Shown here in pieces: positions 45,483-53,586 of a stretch of 64,000 bases of DNA. The notes under the pieces were generated by a model, which ran no database searches, was not told the origin of the DNA, and was given only the letters and a program-made list of their open reading frames with translations. The DNA is taken from the NCBI GenBank assembly GCA_040772505.1, contig JAXGYA010000002.1:186001-250000 (forward strand). The letters run 5' to 3'. This DNA comes from Mariniphaga sp040772505. Its GTDB lineage: Bacteria; Bacteroidota; Bacteroidia; Bacteroidales; Prolixibacteraceae. Every line of letters begins with the position of its first letter. Position 1 is the first letter of the stretch. A program made the translations under genes and the position numbers.

Positions 45483-46349
45483 TTAATCGAATTCATGTTT
45501 CTTCTCCTCTTCGCCGCAATCGCAGTCTTTATGCAGCCCTTTCTCGTATTGCTGAAGAGCCAGTAAGCTCATGCCCATGCTGGAGAATCCGCCGTCATTA
45601 AACAGGTTTTGCATGGTTACGCGGCGGGTGAGGTCTGAAAATAGGGTGATACAGTAATCGGCACAATCTTCAGCCGTGGCATTTCCCAGCGGGGACATAC
45701 GTTCGGCAAAATCAAGCAGGCGGTCAAATCCTTTCACTCCGCTTCCGGCAGTTGTGATGGTTGGCGATTGCGAAATGGTATTGATGCGCACCCTGCGTTC
45801 GCGTCCGTAAATATACCCAAAACTGCGCGCTATGGATTCCAGCAGCGCTTTAGCATCGGCCATGTCGTTATATCCGTAAAAGGTGCGTTGTGCTGCAACA
45901 TAGGAAAGCGCCACCACCGAACCCCATTCATTTATGGCATCAAGCTTACGGGCAGTTTGCAAAACCTTATGAAACGACACCGCCGAAATATCAAGTGTTT
46001 TATTCAGGTAGTTGTAATCCAGATCGCTGTAGTGTCTCTCCTTTCTCACATTGGGCGACATTCCGATGGAATGGAGAATGAAATCTATTTTCCCGCCAAG
46101 ATACTCCATTGACTTTAAAAATAAATTGCTAAGGTCCTCCACATTGGTTGCATCGGCAGAAATAGCAATTGTGTTAAGCTTTTCAGCCAGTTTCTGGGTT
46201 TCGCCCATCCGCATGGCAACGGCAGTGTTCGTCAAGGTGAGACTGGCTCCTTCTTCGTGAGCCCGCTCGGCAACTTTCCATGCTATTGAATCGGGGTTCA
46301 AAGCACCAAACACAATTCCCCTTTTCCCTTTCAGTAAATTATAACTCAT
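45483..46349 (-). CDS. fabI: Enoyl-[acyl-carrier-protein] reductase (NADH)
   Basis: 288 residues. Last step of each fatty-acid elongation cycle. The N-terminal NAD site is GKRGIVFGALNPDSIAWKVA; the active-site pair is in TFYGYNDMADAKALLES (Tyr-x6-Lys); RVRINTISQSPTITTAGSGV is the substrate loop. The C-terminal tail DCDCGEEEKKHEFD is acidic and Cys-containing, an extension past the usual end. It has a strong promoter directly upstream. Confidence 0.97.
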   Translation of the reverse strand: MSYNLLKGKRGIVFGALNPDSIAWKVAERAHEEGASLTLTNTAVAMRMGETQKLAEKLNTIAISADATNVEDLSNLFLKSMEYLGGKIDFILHSIGMSPNVRKERHYSDLDYNYLNKTLDISAVSFHKVLQTARKLDAINEWGSVVALSYVAAQRTFYGYNDMADAKALLESIARSFGYIYGRERRVRINTISQSPTITTAGSGVKGFDRLLDFAERMSPLGNATAEDCADYCITLFSDLTRRVTMQNLFNDGGFSSMGMSLLALQQYEKGLHKDCDCGEEEKKHEFD

Positions 46350-46375
46350 GGTGTGTTTTTAAAAAATTTGGCATG

Positions 46376-46405
46376 CAAAGTTAATTGAGCTTTACATAAA
46401 ACAAA
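46376..46405 (-). promoter_or_regulatory. Bacteroidetes-type promoter of fabI
   Basis: On the minus strand, TTTG (46402-46405) and TAACTTTG (46376-46383) are separated by 18 bases, with a predicted start about 20 bases before the fabI ATG. Confidence 0.65.
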
Positions 46406-46542
46406 AAAGTAAAAGACTTTTTTCACTTAATTTTTACTGAATTAACTCCTGATTTCAAATATTTTGAGAAATTGTTCGGAAATTAAATGTTATTTTTATC
46501 TGAACTCATTCCAATTAAATTTTATTTTTTCAAAAATCAATT

Positions 46543-46550
46543 TATATTTG
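46543..46550 (+). promoter_or_regulatory. -7 box of the methionine operon leader
   Basis: TATATTTG fits the TAnnTTTG consensus; no good -33 TTTG is present 19 bases upstream. Transcription from here would start near 46556 and produce a leader of about 210 bases before the aspartokinase-like ATG at 46767. Confidence 0.45.
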
Positions 46551-46575
46551 CTGGATACAAAAAAATGGTATATAA

Positions 46576-46674
46576 ATGAATTCATCAACATTACATACTT
46601 CACAAATAATTCGGCTCTCCACAGCCGGAGAAGGTGAATTCGTGATGCCGCCGGTTTCTATGTCTATGCTTTAG
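46576..46674 (+). CDS. Candidate leader peptide of the methionine operon (32 residues)
   Basis: ATG at 46576 opens a 32-codon frame ending TAG at 46672-46674. Its last nine residues are MPPVSMSML, with three Met codons (plus the initiator), clustered next to the stop. A 35-base hairpin begins at the stop codon. This is the layout expected for translation-dependent control by charged tRNA-Met, in front of methionine biosynthesis genes. No expression evidence can be seen from sequence alone. Confidence 0.45.
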   Translation: MNSSTLHTSQIIRLSTAGEGEFVMPPVSMSML

Positions 46675-46708
46675 CCTTCGCTCAGTGGTTCAGCCATTGA
46701 TTGAAGGC
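46674..46708 (+). promoter_or_regulatory. Hairpin in the methionine operon leader
   Basis: GCCTTC (46674-46679) pairs with GAAGGC (46703-46708), and inside it CAGTGG pairs with CCATTG (one G:U), leaving a five-base loop. There is no T run after it, so it is not a simple terminator; it may be a ribosome-controlled structure. A possible TTG start at 46701 lies in its 3' arm. Confidence 0.5.
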
Positions 46709-46766
46709 ACACACATTTCACAATTTAGCAAACGACCAAAGTTTCACCATTTTTATTGATAACAAT

Positions 46767-48101
46767 ATGTCGGATAAGATTATTCGATTGGGTGGCAGTC
46801 ATGCAGGGCGTGGCTCATCCCTGAAAAATTTAATAGCACATTTAGACAGAGGCAGCGGCAAAAGTTTCGTTGTTGTTTCGGCTATACCCGAAATGCTGGA
46901 ATTCATCAAAAGTTCGCTCTATTCGGCAAATCAGACAGATACCGTTCTTTTTTCAGAAAAGCTAAATGCATTTTATACTGAAATTACGGGAAAAAGTCCA
47001 TCTAAATCTTTTGATGAACTGGTTTGTCAGGTGTCCGGAATTATCCGGGGAGTCGGTCTTATAGGCGATTATTCAGACGGATTGAAAGATCAGGTTTTCA
47101 GTTTTGGAGAAAAGCTGACGGCTGAAATTTTCCGAACACAATTGGCTTCTTTTGGCCTTGAATCTGAAACTTTATATCCTGAGCAGATTGAGCTGCAGGT
47201 GAGCTCTGATTTTGGAAATGCCACCTTCCTTTCGGTGAATCGGGGAAAAATTGAACAACTTGAGGGAAATTATTTCTTGATTCCCGGCACTTACGGGATA
47301 ACCCAATCAGGAAAAATTGCACGCACCGGGACAACAGCCGCTGATTATACGGCTGCTTTTTTAACCCGTGAATTAGACATTCCAAAACTGGAACTATGGG
47401 GTCTGGACAAGGAATTTTATCGTGTGGACCCTGCTATTGTGCCCGGTATTGAACGCATCGGAAGGCTCACCTACTCCGAAGCCAGCGAACTTGCCTATTT
47501 CGACCACTACTCTTTTCATCCGCGAACTGTTGAACCGCTGGAAAGTGAACATATCCCGATTTATATTGTAAATCCCGAATCTGGCAACGGCAAAAATGAC
47601 ACGGTGATAAATACCGAAACTTTCATTGAACCCCAAGTGGTTAAAAGTGTTGCATACACTGACGATATTTCACTGCTCAGACTTGAAGGACCCGGGGTTG
47701 GATTAAAACCGGGAATTCTGGCAAAAGTAACCTCACAATTGAATAATGCCGGAATTAATATTAAATCGGTGATTACTTCCCAGATATCAATCAACATAAT
47801 TCTGGAAAAGAAAACCGGCAGTGAAGCGCTGGACTTAATACGTAGATTAGGATTTTCCTCTGTGAAAGAGGTTACTGTTATTGACAATGTTACGTTGGTG
47901 GGCGTGGTTGGCCACGGGATGCAGCAAAATTACGGAGTTGCAGCAAAAATTTTTGGCGCTGTTGCCCGCCAGCAGATAAACGTGGAGCTTAGCGGCTCCG
48001 GAGCTTCTGACTTAGTCAGCTATCTCGTTGTCAAATCATCAGACAAAGAGAAAAGCATACGTGAAATTTACAACTCATTTTTCACCCAAATAAATAAGTA
48101 A
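46767..48101 (+). CDS. Aspartokinase-like protein with ACT domains, catalytic motifs degenerate
   Basis: 444 residues from ATG 46767 (MSDKIIRLGG), which aligns with the normal aspartokinase start; a TTG at 46701 would add 22 residues. The fold is recognisable: VVVSAIPEMLEF, FSFGEKLTAEIF, ADYTAAFLTRELDIPKLELW, then two ACT domains (LLRLEGPGVGLKPGILAKVT, VTLVGVVGHGMQQNYGVAAK). But key residues differ. The KFGG lysine is Arg (RLGG), the TTLGRGGSD loop is ARTGTTAAD, the WTDVPG ATP motif is WGLDKE, and the GAKVLHP lysine segment is DHYSFHP. It may be a non-kinase ACT sensor or a divergent kinase. It is three bases before the sulfhydrylase gene, so the pair is co-transcribed. Confidence 0.8.
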   Translation: MSDKIIRLGGSHAGRGSSLKNLIAHLDRGSGKSFVVVSAIPEMLEFIKSSLYSANQTDTVLFSEKLNAFYTEITGKSPSKSFDELVCQVSGIIRGVGLIGDYSDGLKDQVFSFGEKLTAEIFRTQLASFGLESETLYPEQIELQVSSDFGNATFLSVNRGKIEQLEGNYFLIPGTYGITQSGKIARTGTTAADYTAAFLTRELDIPKLELWGLDKEFYRVDPAIVPGIERIGRLTYSEASELAYFDHYSFHPRTVEPLESEHIPIYIVNPESGNGKNDTVINTETFIEPQVVKSVAYTDDISLLRLEGPGVGLKPGILAKVTSQLNNAGINIKSVITSQISINIILEKKTGSEALDLIRRLGFSSVKEVTVIDNVTLVGVVGHGMQQNYGVAAKIFGAVARQQINVELSGSGASDLVSYLVVKSSDKEKSIREIYNSFFTQINK

Positions 48102-48103
48102 TT

Positions 48104-49411
48104 ATGACAACTAAAAGTTTAAAATTTGAAACCCTGCAGATTCATGCAGGACAAGAACCCGACCAGACAACCCACTCAAGGGCTGTTCCTATTTATCAAA
48201 CATCCTCATACGTGTTCAACAATGCTGAACATGCAGCCAACCTCTTTGCTCTGAAAGAGTTTGGAAATATTTATACCCGGATTATGAATCCAACTACCGA
48301 TGTATTTGAAAAACGAATTGCCGCACTTGAAGGCGGTGTTGGATCACTTGCCGTTGCATCAGGGCATTCAGCACAATTTATTACATTTAATACCCTGTTA
48401 GAGGAAGGAGACAACTTTGTGACCTCGCCCTACCTGTATGGTGGTTCCTATAACCAGTTTAAGGTTTCTTTCAAACGTCTGGGAATAAATGCCCGGTTTG
48501 CCGAAGACCTCACCGTTGAAGCTTTTGAAAAGCTGATTGATGAAAACACCAAGGCACTTTATTTCGAGACAATTGGAAATCCTGGCTATGTGATCCCCGA
48601 TTTTGAAGCTTTTGGTGCGCTGGCAAAAAAATATGACATCCCGCTTGTGGTTGACAATACATTTGCCGCAGCAGGATGCCTTTTCCGTCCAATTGACTAT
48701 GGAGCAAATATCGTGGTTCAGTCGGCAACCAAATGGATTGATGGACACGGAACAAGTGTGGGCGGAGTGATTACCGATGCCGGAAACTATAATTGGGGCA
48801 ATGGGAAATTCCCTGGGTTCACCGAACCTTCTGAAGGCTATCACGGATTGGTTTTCTGGGATGTATTTAATTTTGACAGTCCGCTGGGAAACATCGGATT
48901 TATTATTAAAGCGCGTGTTGAAGGATTGCGCGATTTTGGACCGGCAATCAGCCCGTTCAACTCTTTCATGCTTTTGCAGGGACTGGAAACACTTTCGCTG
49001 AGAGTGGAGCGCCATGTGGAAAATGCAATTGCATTAGCCAAATGGCTTGAAAAGCATCCAAAAGTGGAAAGTGTAAATTATCCCGGACTGGAAAATAATC
49101 CATCATACGAAAATGCCAAAAAGTACTTTAAAAAAGGTGCAGGAGGAATGTTATCTTTCAATGTTAGAGGCGGAAAAGAGAAAGCAAATGATGTAGTCAA
49201 CAACCTGCAGTTGGTCAGCCACCTGGCAAATGTGGGCGATGCCAAAACATTGATTATTCAGCCTGCGGCAACAACTCATCAGCAACTTTCGCCTGAAGCT
49301 CAGCACGCAGCAGGGGTTGAACCCTCGCAATTGCGCGTGAGCGTGGGCATTGAACATATTGACGATATTATTGCAGACTTTGAACAGGCACTTGAAAAAG
49401 TGAATGTGTAA
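48104..49411 (+). CDS. metY: O-acetylhomoserine sulfhydrylase
   Basis: 435 residues, PLP-dependent Cys/Met metabolism family. Makes homocysteine from O-acetylhomoserine and sulfide. The start KFETLQIHAGQEPDQTTHSR, FGNIYTRIMNPTTDVFEKRI, and the PLP lysine in VVQSATKWIDGHGTSVGG (about 212) are typical, as is the C-terminal QLRVSVGIEHIDDIIADFEQ. It is between the aspartokinase-like gene and metA, so acetylated homoserine is made and used locally. MetH then methylates the homocysteine. Confidence 0.95.
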   Translation: MTTKSLKFETLQIHAGQEPDQTTHSRAVPIYQTSSYVFNNAEHAANLFALKEFGNIYTRIMNPTTDVFEKRIAALEGGVGSLAVASGHSAQFITFNTLLEEGDNFVTSPYLYGGSYNQFKVSFKRLGINARFAEDLTVEAFEKLIDENTKALYFETIGNPGYVIPDFEAFGALAKKYDIPLVVDNTFAAAGCLFRPIDYGANIVVQSATKWIDGHGTSVGGVITDAGNYNWGNGKFPGFTEPSEGYHGLVFWDVFNFDSPLGNIGFIIKARVEGLRDFGPAISPFNSFMLLQGLETLSLRVERHVENAIALAKWLEKHPKVESVNYPGLENNPSYENAKKYFKKGAGGMLSFNVRGGKEKANDVVNNLQLVSHLANVGDAKTLIIQPAATTHQQLSPEAQHAAGVEPSQLRVSVGIEHIDDIIADFEQALEKVNV

Positions 49412-49440
49412 ATAGATATTAACTATTAGAACAGAGTTAC

Positions 49441-49475
49441 GGGGAAACGGCATAGCCCGTTTTCTCTTTTCTTTC
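49441..49475 (+). terminator. Hairpin with T-rich tail between metY and metA
   Basis: GGGGAAACGG (49441-49450) pairs with CCGTTTTCTC (49457-49466) over ten positions with two G:U pairs and a six-base loop, followed by TTTTCTTTC. It is probably a partial terminator that lowers metA transcription or ends the metY transcript. Confidence 0.55.
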
Positions 49476-49503
49476 ATTTTTAAAATTAAAATCCAGAATA
49501 AAA

Positions 49504-50445
49504 ATGCCAGTTAATGTTCCCGACAAGTTACCTGCTATTGACATCCTGAAAAAGGAGAACATCTTTGTAATGGACGAATCCCGTGCGTTGCATCAGGATA
49601 TTAGGCCTCTGAAAATCATTATTTTAAATCTGATGCCCATAAAGATAACAACCGAAACAGACCTGCTCCGGCTGTTGTCCAACTCTCCGTTGCAGATTGA
49701 AATCGAGTTTATGAAAATCAAAGGACATAAACCAAAAAATACACCTATGGAGCACATGGAGCAGTTTTATAAGAACTTTGATGAGCTGAACTCAAGAAAA
49801 TATGACGGGCTCATTGTTACGGGTGCTCCGGTGGAACTGCTCTCTTTTGAAGATGTTACGTACTGGGATGAACTCAAGGAAATTTTTGAATGGGCACGGT
49901 ACAATGTTTATTCAACGCTTTTTATCTGCTGGGCAGCACAGGCAGCTTTAAATCACTATTACGGAATCAAAAAACATGAGCTTCCCGGCAAGCTCTTTGG
50001 CGTGTTTAAACACACACATCCAAACACCCATCTGCCCATTTTACGTGGCTTCGATGATATATTTTTCATTCCTCATTCACGTTATACCGAAGTCAGGGCT
50101 GAAGACATTGAAAAAGTAGAGGGATTACAAATTATTGCCACTTCAGAAAAAGCAGGCGTTGCCATTGTGCAGGCAAAAAACGGAAGAGAACTTTATCTAA
50201 CAGGGCATTCAGAATATTCACGCAACACCCTCGACAAAGAGTACCGGAGAGACCTGGCAAAGAAAATACCTATCACCATTCCTGAAAATTATTACCCGGA
50301 TAACGACCCCTCCAAGACACCGGTTATGCAGTGGGGTTCAACAGCAAATCTGCTGTTTTCAAACTGGCTCAACTATTATGTATATCAGGAGACTCCATAT
50401 AATCTGGATGAAATCAGTTCTTCCGATTTTACCATCTCCCCATAA
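49504..50445 (+). CDS. metA: MetA-type homoserine O-acetyltransferase
   Basis: 313 residues, MetA (class I glutaminase-like) fold. Catalytic Cys142 is in LFICWAAQAAL; His235 and Glu237 are in LTGHSEYSR. Residue 111 is Glu (TGAPVELLSF); in studied MetA proteins Glu111 goes with acetyl-CoA and Gly111 with succinyl-CoA. Together with the O-acetylhomoserine sulfhydrylase upstream, this predicts an acetyltransferase even though databases often label the family as succinyltransferase. The start MPVNVPDKLPAIDILKKENI matches the family N-terminus. Confidence 0.95.
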   Translation: MPVNVPDKLPAIDILKKENIFVMDESRALHQDIRPLKIIILNLMPIKITTETDLLRLLSNSPLQIEIEFMKIKGHKPKNTPMEHMEQFYKNFDELNSRKYDGLIVTGAPVELLSFEDVTYWDELKEIFEWARYNVYSTLFICWAAQAALNHYYGIKKHELPGKLFGVFKHTHPNTHLPILRGFDDIFFIPHSRYTEVRAEDIEKVEGLQIIATSEKAGVAIVQAKNGRELYLTGHSEYSRNTLDKEYRRDLAKKIPITIPENYYPDNDPSKTPVMQWGSTANLLFSNWLNYYVYQETPYNLDEISSSDFTISP

Positions 50446-50483
50446 AAGTGTAATTTTGGGTAAATTTTAAAATACTGGGTAAA

Positions 50484-51131
50484 ATGAAAAAATTTGCTGT
50501 TGTGCTTGCAGGAAACGGAGTATTTGATGGAGCCGAAATCCATGAAGCCACCCTCACACTGCTTGCCATTAACCGCCACGGGGCACAATATCAATGTTTT
50601 GCCCCCGATGTGGAGCAGGCGCATGTGATCAACCATATCACCGGTGAAGAGATGCCTGAAAAAAGAAATGTTCTTGTGGAAGCTGCACGCATTGCCCGCG
50701 GAAATATTAAGCCGCTCTCTGAATATAAAGCTGATGATTATGACACAATAATCTTTCCGGGCGGATTCGGAGTTGCCAAAAACCTGTGCACTTTTGCATT
50801 TGACGGCACTGACTGCACAGTCAATCCCGGCGTGGAAAGGGCAATACGGGAAACGGTTGCCCAAAGGAAGCCAATCGGTGCGCTCTGCATCTCTCCGGTG
50901 CTGATAGCTAAAGTTTTAGGCGATGTGAAAGTTACGATTGGCAATGATGAGGATACCATTCAAGCAGTTAGAGCAATGGGGGGAAAACATGAGCAAACTT
51001 CGCACGGACAAGTTGTGGTTGATGAAAAATATAAGATTGTTACCACACCCTGCTACATGCTGGATGCAAACATTGGGCAGATTGCTGCGGGTGCTGAAAA
51101 TGCAGTAAAAAAATTACTGGAATTGATATAG
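50484..51131 (+). CDS. elbB: ElbB-type DJ-1/PfpI glyoxalase-like protein
   Basis: 215 residues. The start FAVVLAGNGVFDGAEIHEAT, the TIIFPGGFGVAKNLCTFA nucleophile-elbow region and the ALCISPVLIAKVLG segment are typical of ElbB, a member of the DJ-1/PfpI superfamily linked to isoprenoid synthesis and glyoxalase activity. The Cys in ALCISP is the likely nucleophile. Function in vivo is not certain. It is 38 bases after metA. Confidence 0.92.
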   Translation: MKKFAVVLAGNGVFDGAEIHEATLTLLAINRHGAQYQCFAPDVEQAHVINHITGEEMPEKRNVLVEAARIARGNIKPLSEYKADDYDTIIFPGGFGVAKNLCTFAFDGTDCTVNPGVERAIRETVAQRKPIGALCISPVLIAKVLGDVKVTIGNDEDTIQAVRAMGGKHEQTSHGQVVVDEKYKIVTTPCYMLDANIGQIAAGAENAVKKLLELI

Positions 51132-51145
51132 ACCGGTAATCTGAA

Positions 51146-51832
51146 ATGCCGTACCCATTTATCGACATCCATACCCACAACCGGGCAATTCCTGATGATA
51201 CCGTCAGCGTAAGAAATTTATTCCCCGGTGAAGATATACCTGCATTTAAGGGGAAAAACTTTTTCTCTGTGGGTTTGCACCCGTGGAAAATCAGCTCCGA
51301 AAGCCAAGACAATCGGCTGATGCTGATGATTGAGGAGGCTCTGGACTTTGACCATGTATTATTTGTGGGAGAATGTGGGATTGACAAACGCGCCAAAAGT
51401 GAATTAACTGAGCAAATACGAGCTTTCAAAGCACAGGCTTTCATGGCCGAAGAATATGAAAAACCACTCGTGATACACTGCGTTAAAGCATGGAATGAAG
51501 TGATGGAACTGCATAGTGAAATCAGACCTTCTGTTCCATGGATTTTTCATGGTTATAGCGGCAGTATTGAATTAACCCGCCAGCTTTCAGAAAAAAATAT
51601 TCTGTTTTCATTTGGGCAGCTGCTTTTTAATAACCGGGCAAAGGTTATTGAGTCACTGAAATATCTGCCATTGGAGAAAATTTTTATGGAAACAGATGAG
51701 TTTAACGGAATTGTAGAATATGTATATGAACGCGCAGCAGCTTTGAAAAACATTCCCTTAAAAACATTAAAAGAAGCAGTCTGGAAAAATTTTAACCGAA
51801 TTGAAAATATCAGTTCCGACTCTGCCGAATGA
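51146..51832 (+). CDS. TatD-family metal-dependent hydrolase
   Basis: 228 residues, short for TatD DNases (about 260). Metal ligands are FIDIHTHN (HxH), FVGECGID (Glu), LVIHCVKAW (His), IFHGYSGS (His) and METDEFNG (Asp). FSVGLHPW matches the family. It could be a DNase or a phosphodiesterase. It ends with a four-base ATGA overlap at the next frame's first Met. Confidence 0.85.
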   Translation: MPYPFIDIHTHNRAIPDDTVSVRNLFPGEDIPAFKGKNFFSVGLHPWKISSESQDNRLMLMIEEALDFDHVLFVGECGIDKRAKSELTEQIRAFKAQAFMAEEYEKPLVIHCVKAWNEVMELHSEIRPSVPWIFHGYSGSIELTRQLSEKNILFSFGQLLFNNRAKVIESLKYLPLEKIFMETDEFNGIVEYVYERAAALKNIPLKTLKEAVWKNFNRIENISSDSAE

Positions 51833-51876
51833 GTCTCTTTTTTCATATATCACAAAAAATTAACATACAAAATTAT

Positions 51877-52593
51877 ATGCCCTGGTTAGAACGTACCGAA
51901 CTTCTCTTAGGAACTGAAAAATTGGAGAGGTTGAAAAAAGCAGAAGTCTTAGTTGCCGGGCTTGGCGGTGTGGGTGCCTATGCAGCCGAAATGATTTGCC
52001 GTGCAGGCGTTGGAAAAATGACCATTGCCGATGCCGATGTAGTAGAGGCGACAAACCGTAACCGGCAACTGCCAGCTTTAATCAGCACCAACGGAAAGCT
52101 TAAAACAGAAGTACTGAGAAGCAGGTTTTACGACATAAACCCCGAGCTGCGGCTCACTGTTGTAAATGATTACCTGCGCGATAACAAAACAGTGGGGCTG
52201 CTTGAAAGCCGAAAATACGACTATGTGGTTGATGCAATTGACACCCTGTCTCCAAAAGTATATCTCATTAGCCACTGCATCCGGCTGGGACTGAATGTAG
52301 TCAGTTCATTGGGTGCAGGAGGGAAACTTGATCCCTCCCAAATCCGCGTTGCCGACATTTCTGAAACCTACAACTGTAAATTGGGACGCATGATGCGGAG
52401 ATACCTGGGAAAGTTAGGTATTGAACAAGGAGTTAAAGTGGTTTTTTCTCCCGAAACAGTTCCTGAAAGTGCAATGAGAATTGAGGAGGGATTGAACAAA
52501 AAATCGGTTGTTGGAACAATTTCCTATATGCCTCCCGCTTTCGGCTGCTTTATTGCCAGTGTTGTAATAAACGATCTATTGAAAGACAACTGA
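51877..52593 (+). CDS. tcdA: tRNA threonylcarbamoyladenosine dehydratase
   Basis: About 239 residues, ThiF/E1-like. Cyclises t6A to ct6A in tRNA using ATP. The start MPWLERTELLLGTEKLERLK matches the family; a longer frame from 51829 adds 16 residues. The nucleotide site is VLVAGLGGVGAYAAEMICRA, followed by DADVVEATNRNRQLPAL with the Arg/Asp residues. No CxxC zinc pair is visible, as in TcdA. The gene is co-directional with tatD. Confidence 0.92.
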   Translation: MPWLERTELLLGTEKLERLKKAEVLVAGLGGVGAYAAEMICRAGVGKMTIADADVVEATNRNRQLPALISTNGKLKTEVLRSRFYDINPELRLTVVNDYLRDNKTVGLLESRKYDYVVDAIDTLSPKVYLISHCIRLGLNVVSSLGAGGKLDPSQIRVADISETYNCKLGRMMRRYLGKLGIEQGVKVVFSPETVPESAMRIEEGLNKKSVVGTISYMPPAFGCFIASVVINDLLKDN

Positions 52594-52671
52594 TAAACAA
52601 GCAATAACAGGCTGAAAATTTCAATATTTTAAAAGAAAAAATAATTTCATTGAATATAAAAGTTCTAAAAG

Positions 52672-52701
52672 TTTGAATATTACAATTTTAATTTAACTTT
52701 G
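52672..52701 (+). promoter_or_regulatory. Bacteroidetes-type promoter of the RRM/cold-shock genes
   Basis: TTTG (52672-52675) and TAACTTTG (52694-52701) with an 18-base spacer. The predicted start near 52708 leaves a 5' leader of about 245 bases before the RRM protein, much longer than elsewhere in the window. The rest of 52594-52953 holds no gene. Confidence 0.62.
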
Positions 52702-52953
52702 CAACGCAAATAGAGGGCAATTTGAAGTTTTAAAATTTCTGTTGCCTGACAAATAGCAATTTGGTCTTTTTTTTATTTTAGTTTAAGGTATTCTGCAGAC
52801 CTGCACGATTCTCCTTTCAGTTTTTCACCATGATTTTTTTGGTTTCTGAACGTCTTCACTTCGTCATTCATCTAAATCCGGGGACAACACAATGTTTGAA
52901 TTTTGCACTTTGCAGTGGTATCTGTTTTTATTAATTTAATTTTTTTATTACAA

Positions 52954-53268
52954 ATGAACATTTATGTTGGAAATCTTCCGTACAATGTTGTTGAGGAAGA
53001 TTTAAAAGAGATTTTTGAAGAGTATGGCGAAGTGTCAACGGTTAAAATTATTTCGGATAAGTTAACCGGGCGCAGCAAAGGTTTTGGATTTGTTGAAATG
53101 GATAATGATGATGAAGCCAAAAAAGCCATTGAAGAACTAAACAACGCTGAACTTAGCGGAAGAAACATCAAGGTGAATGAATCACGTCCTAGAGAAGAAG
53201 GTTCACGAGGCGGCGGTGGCGGCTTTCGCAGAGGCGGAGGCGGTTTTAACAGAAGAGAACGTTACTAA
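52954..53268 (+). CDS. RRM-type RNA-binding protein with Gly/Arg-rich tail
   Basis: 104 residues. One RNA recognition motif: RNP2 is NIYVGNLPYNV at the start and RNP1 is RSKGFGFVEM. The tail GGGGGFRRGGGGFNRRERY is an RGG-like disordered segment. Such proteins act as cold- or stress-induced RNA chaperones in Bacteroidetes and cyanobacteria. The start ATG 52954 is preferred over a TTG at 52903 because the RRM begins right at it. A cold-shock gene follows 15 bases later. Confidence 0.93.
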   Translation: MNIYVGNLPYNVVEEDLKEIFEEYGEVSTVKIISDKLTGRSKGFGFVEMDNDDEAKKAIEELNNAELSGRNIKVNESRPREEGSRGGGGGFRRGGGGFNRRERY

Positions 53269-53283
53269 CGTAAAAACTGTCTG

Positions 53284-53478
53284 ATGCAAGGAAAAGTAAA
53301 ATGGTATGATGCAGTAAAAGGTTTTGGCTTTATTCATACAGAAGAAGGCAAAGACATTTTTGTGCACCGTTCCGAAATTAAAGATGCCCGGTTTGGCCTT
53401 GAACAGGACCAGTCGGTCAGATTTGACACAAAAGAAGCTGACCGTGGACCGGTAGCAATTAACGTTGAAATTATCTGA
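53284..53478 (+). CDS. cspA: Cold-shock domain protein
   Basis: 64 residues, the usual size. GKVKWYDAVKGFGFIH contains RNP1 (KGFGFIH) and DIFVHRSEI is RNP2. Binds single-stranded RNA/DNA and prevents secondary structure. It is in one unit with the RRM gene and followed by a terminator. Confidence 0.95.
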   Translation: MQGKVKWYDAVKGFGFIHTEEGKDIFVHRSEIKDARFGLEQDQSVRFDTKEADRGPVAINVEII

Positions 53479-53498
53479 CGAGTAATATACTCAATAAG

Positions 53499-53530
53499 AA
53501 GGGGTTTTGCTTTTAGTAAGACCCTTTTTT
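53499..53530 (+). terminator. Intrinsic terminator after the cold-shock gene
   Basis: AAGGGGTTTTGC pairs with GTAAGACCCTT through 11 base pairs with one bulged G and two wobble pairs, followed by TTTTTT. It ends the RRM/cold-shock transcript. Confidence 0.72.
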
Positions 53531-53586
53531 ATTTATAGGCACCATTGATTGCCACACAAGAGGCAAAAATAACTGCCAGAAGTAAA

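Noticed and set aside
46674..46708. Leader hairpin as an intrinsic terminator or SAM riboswitch
   Set aside because: No T run follows the stem, and the sequence lacks the conserved core of SAM-I or SAM-II motifs.
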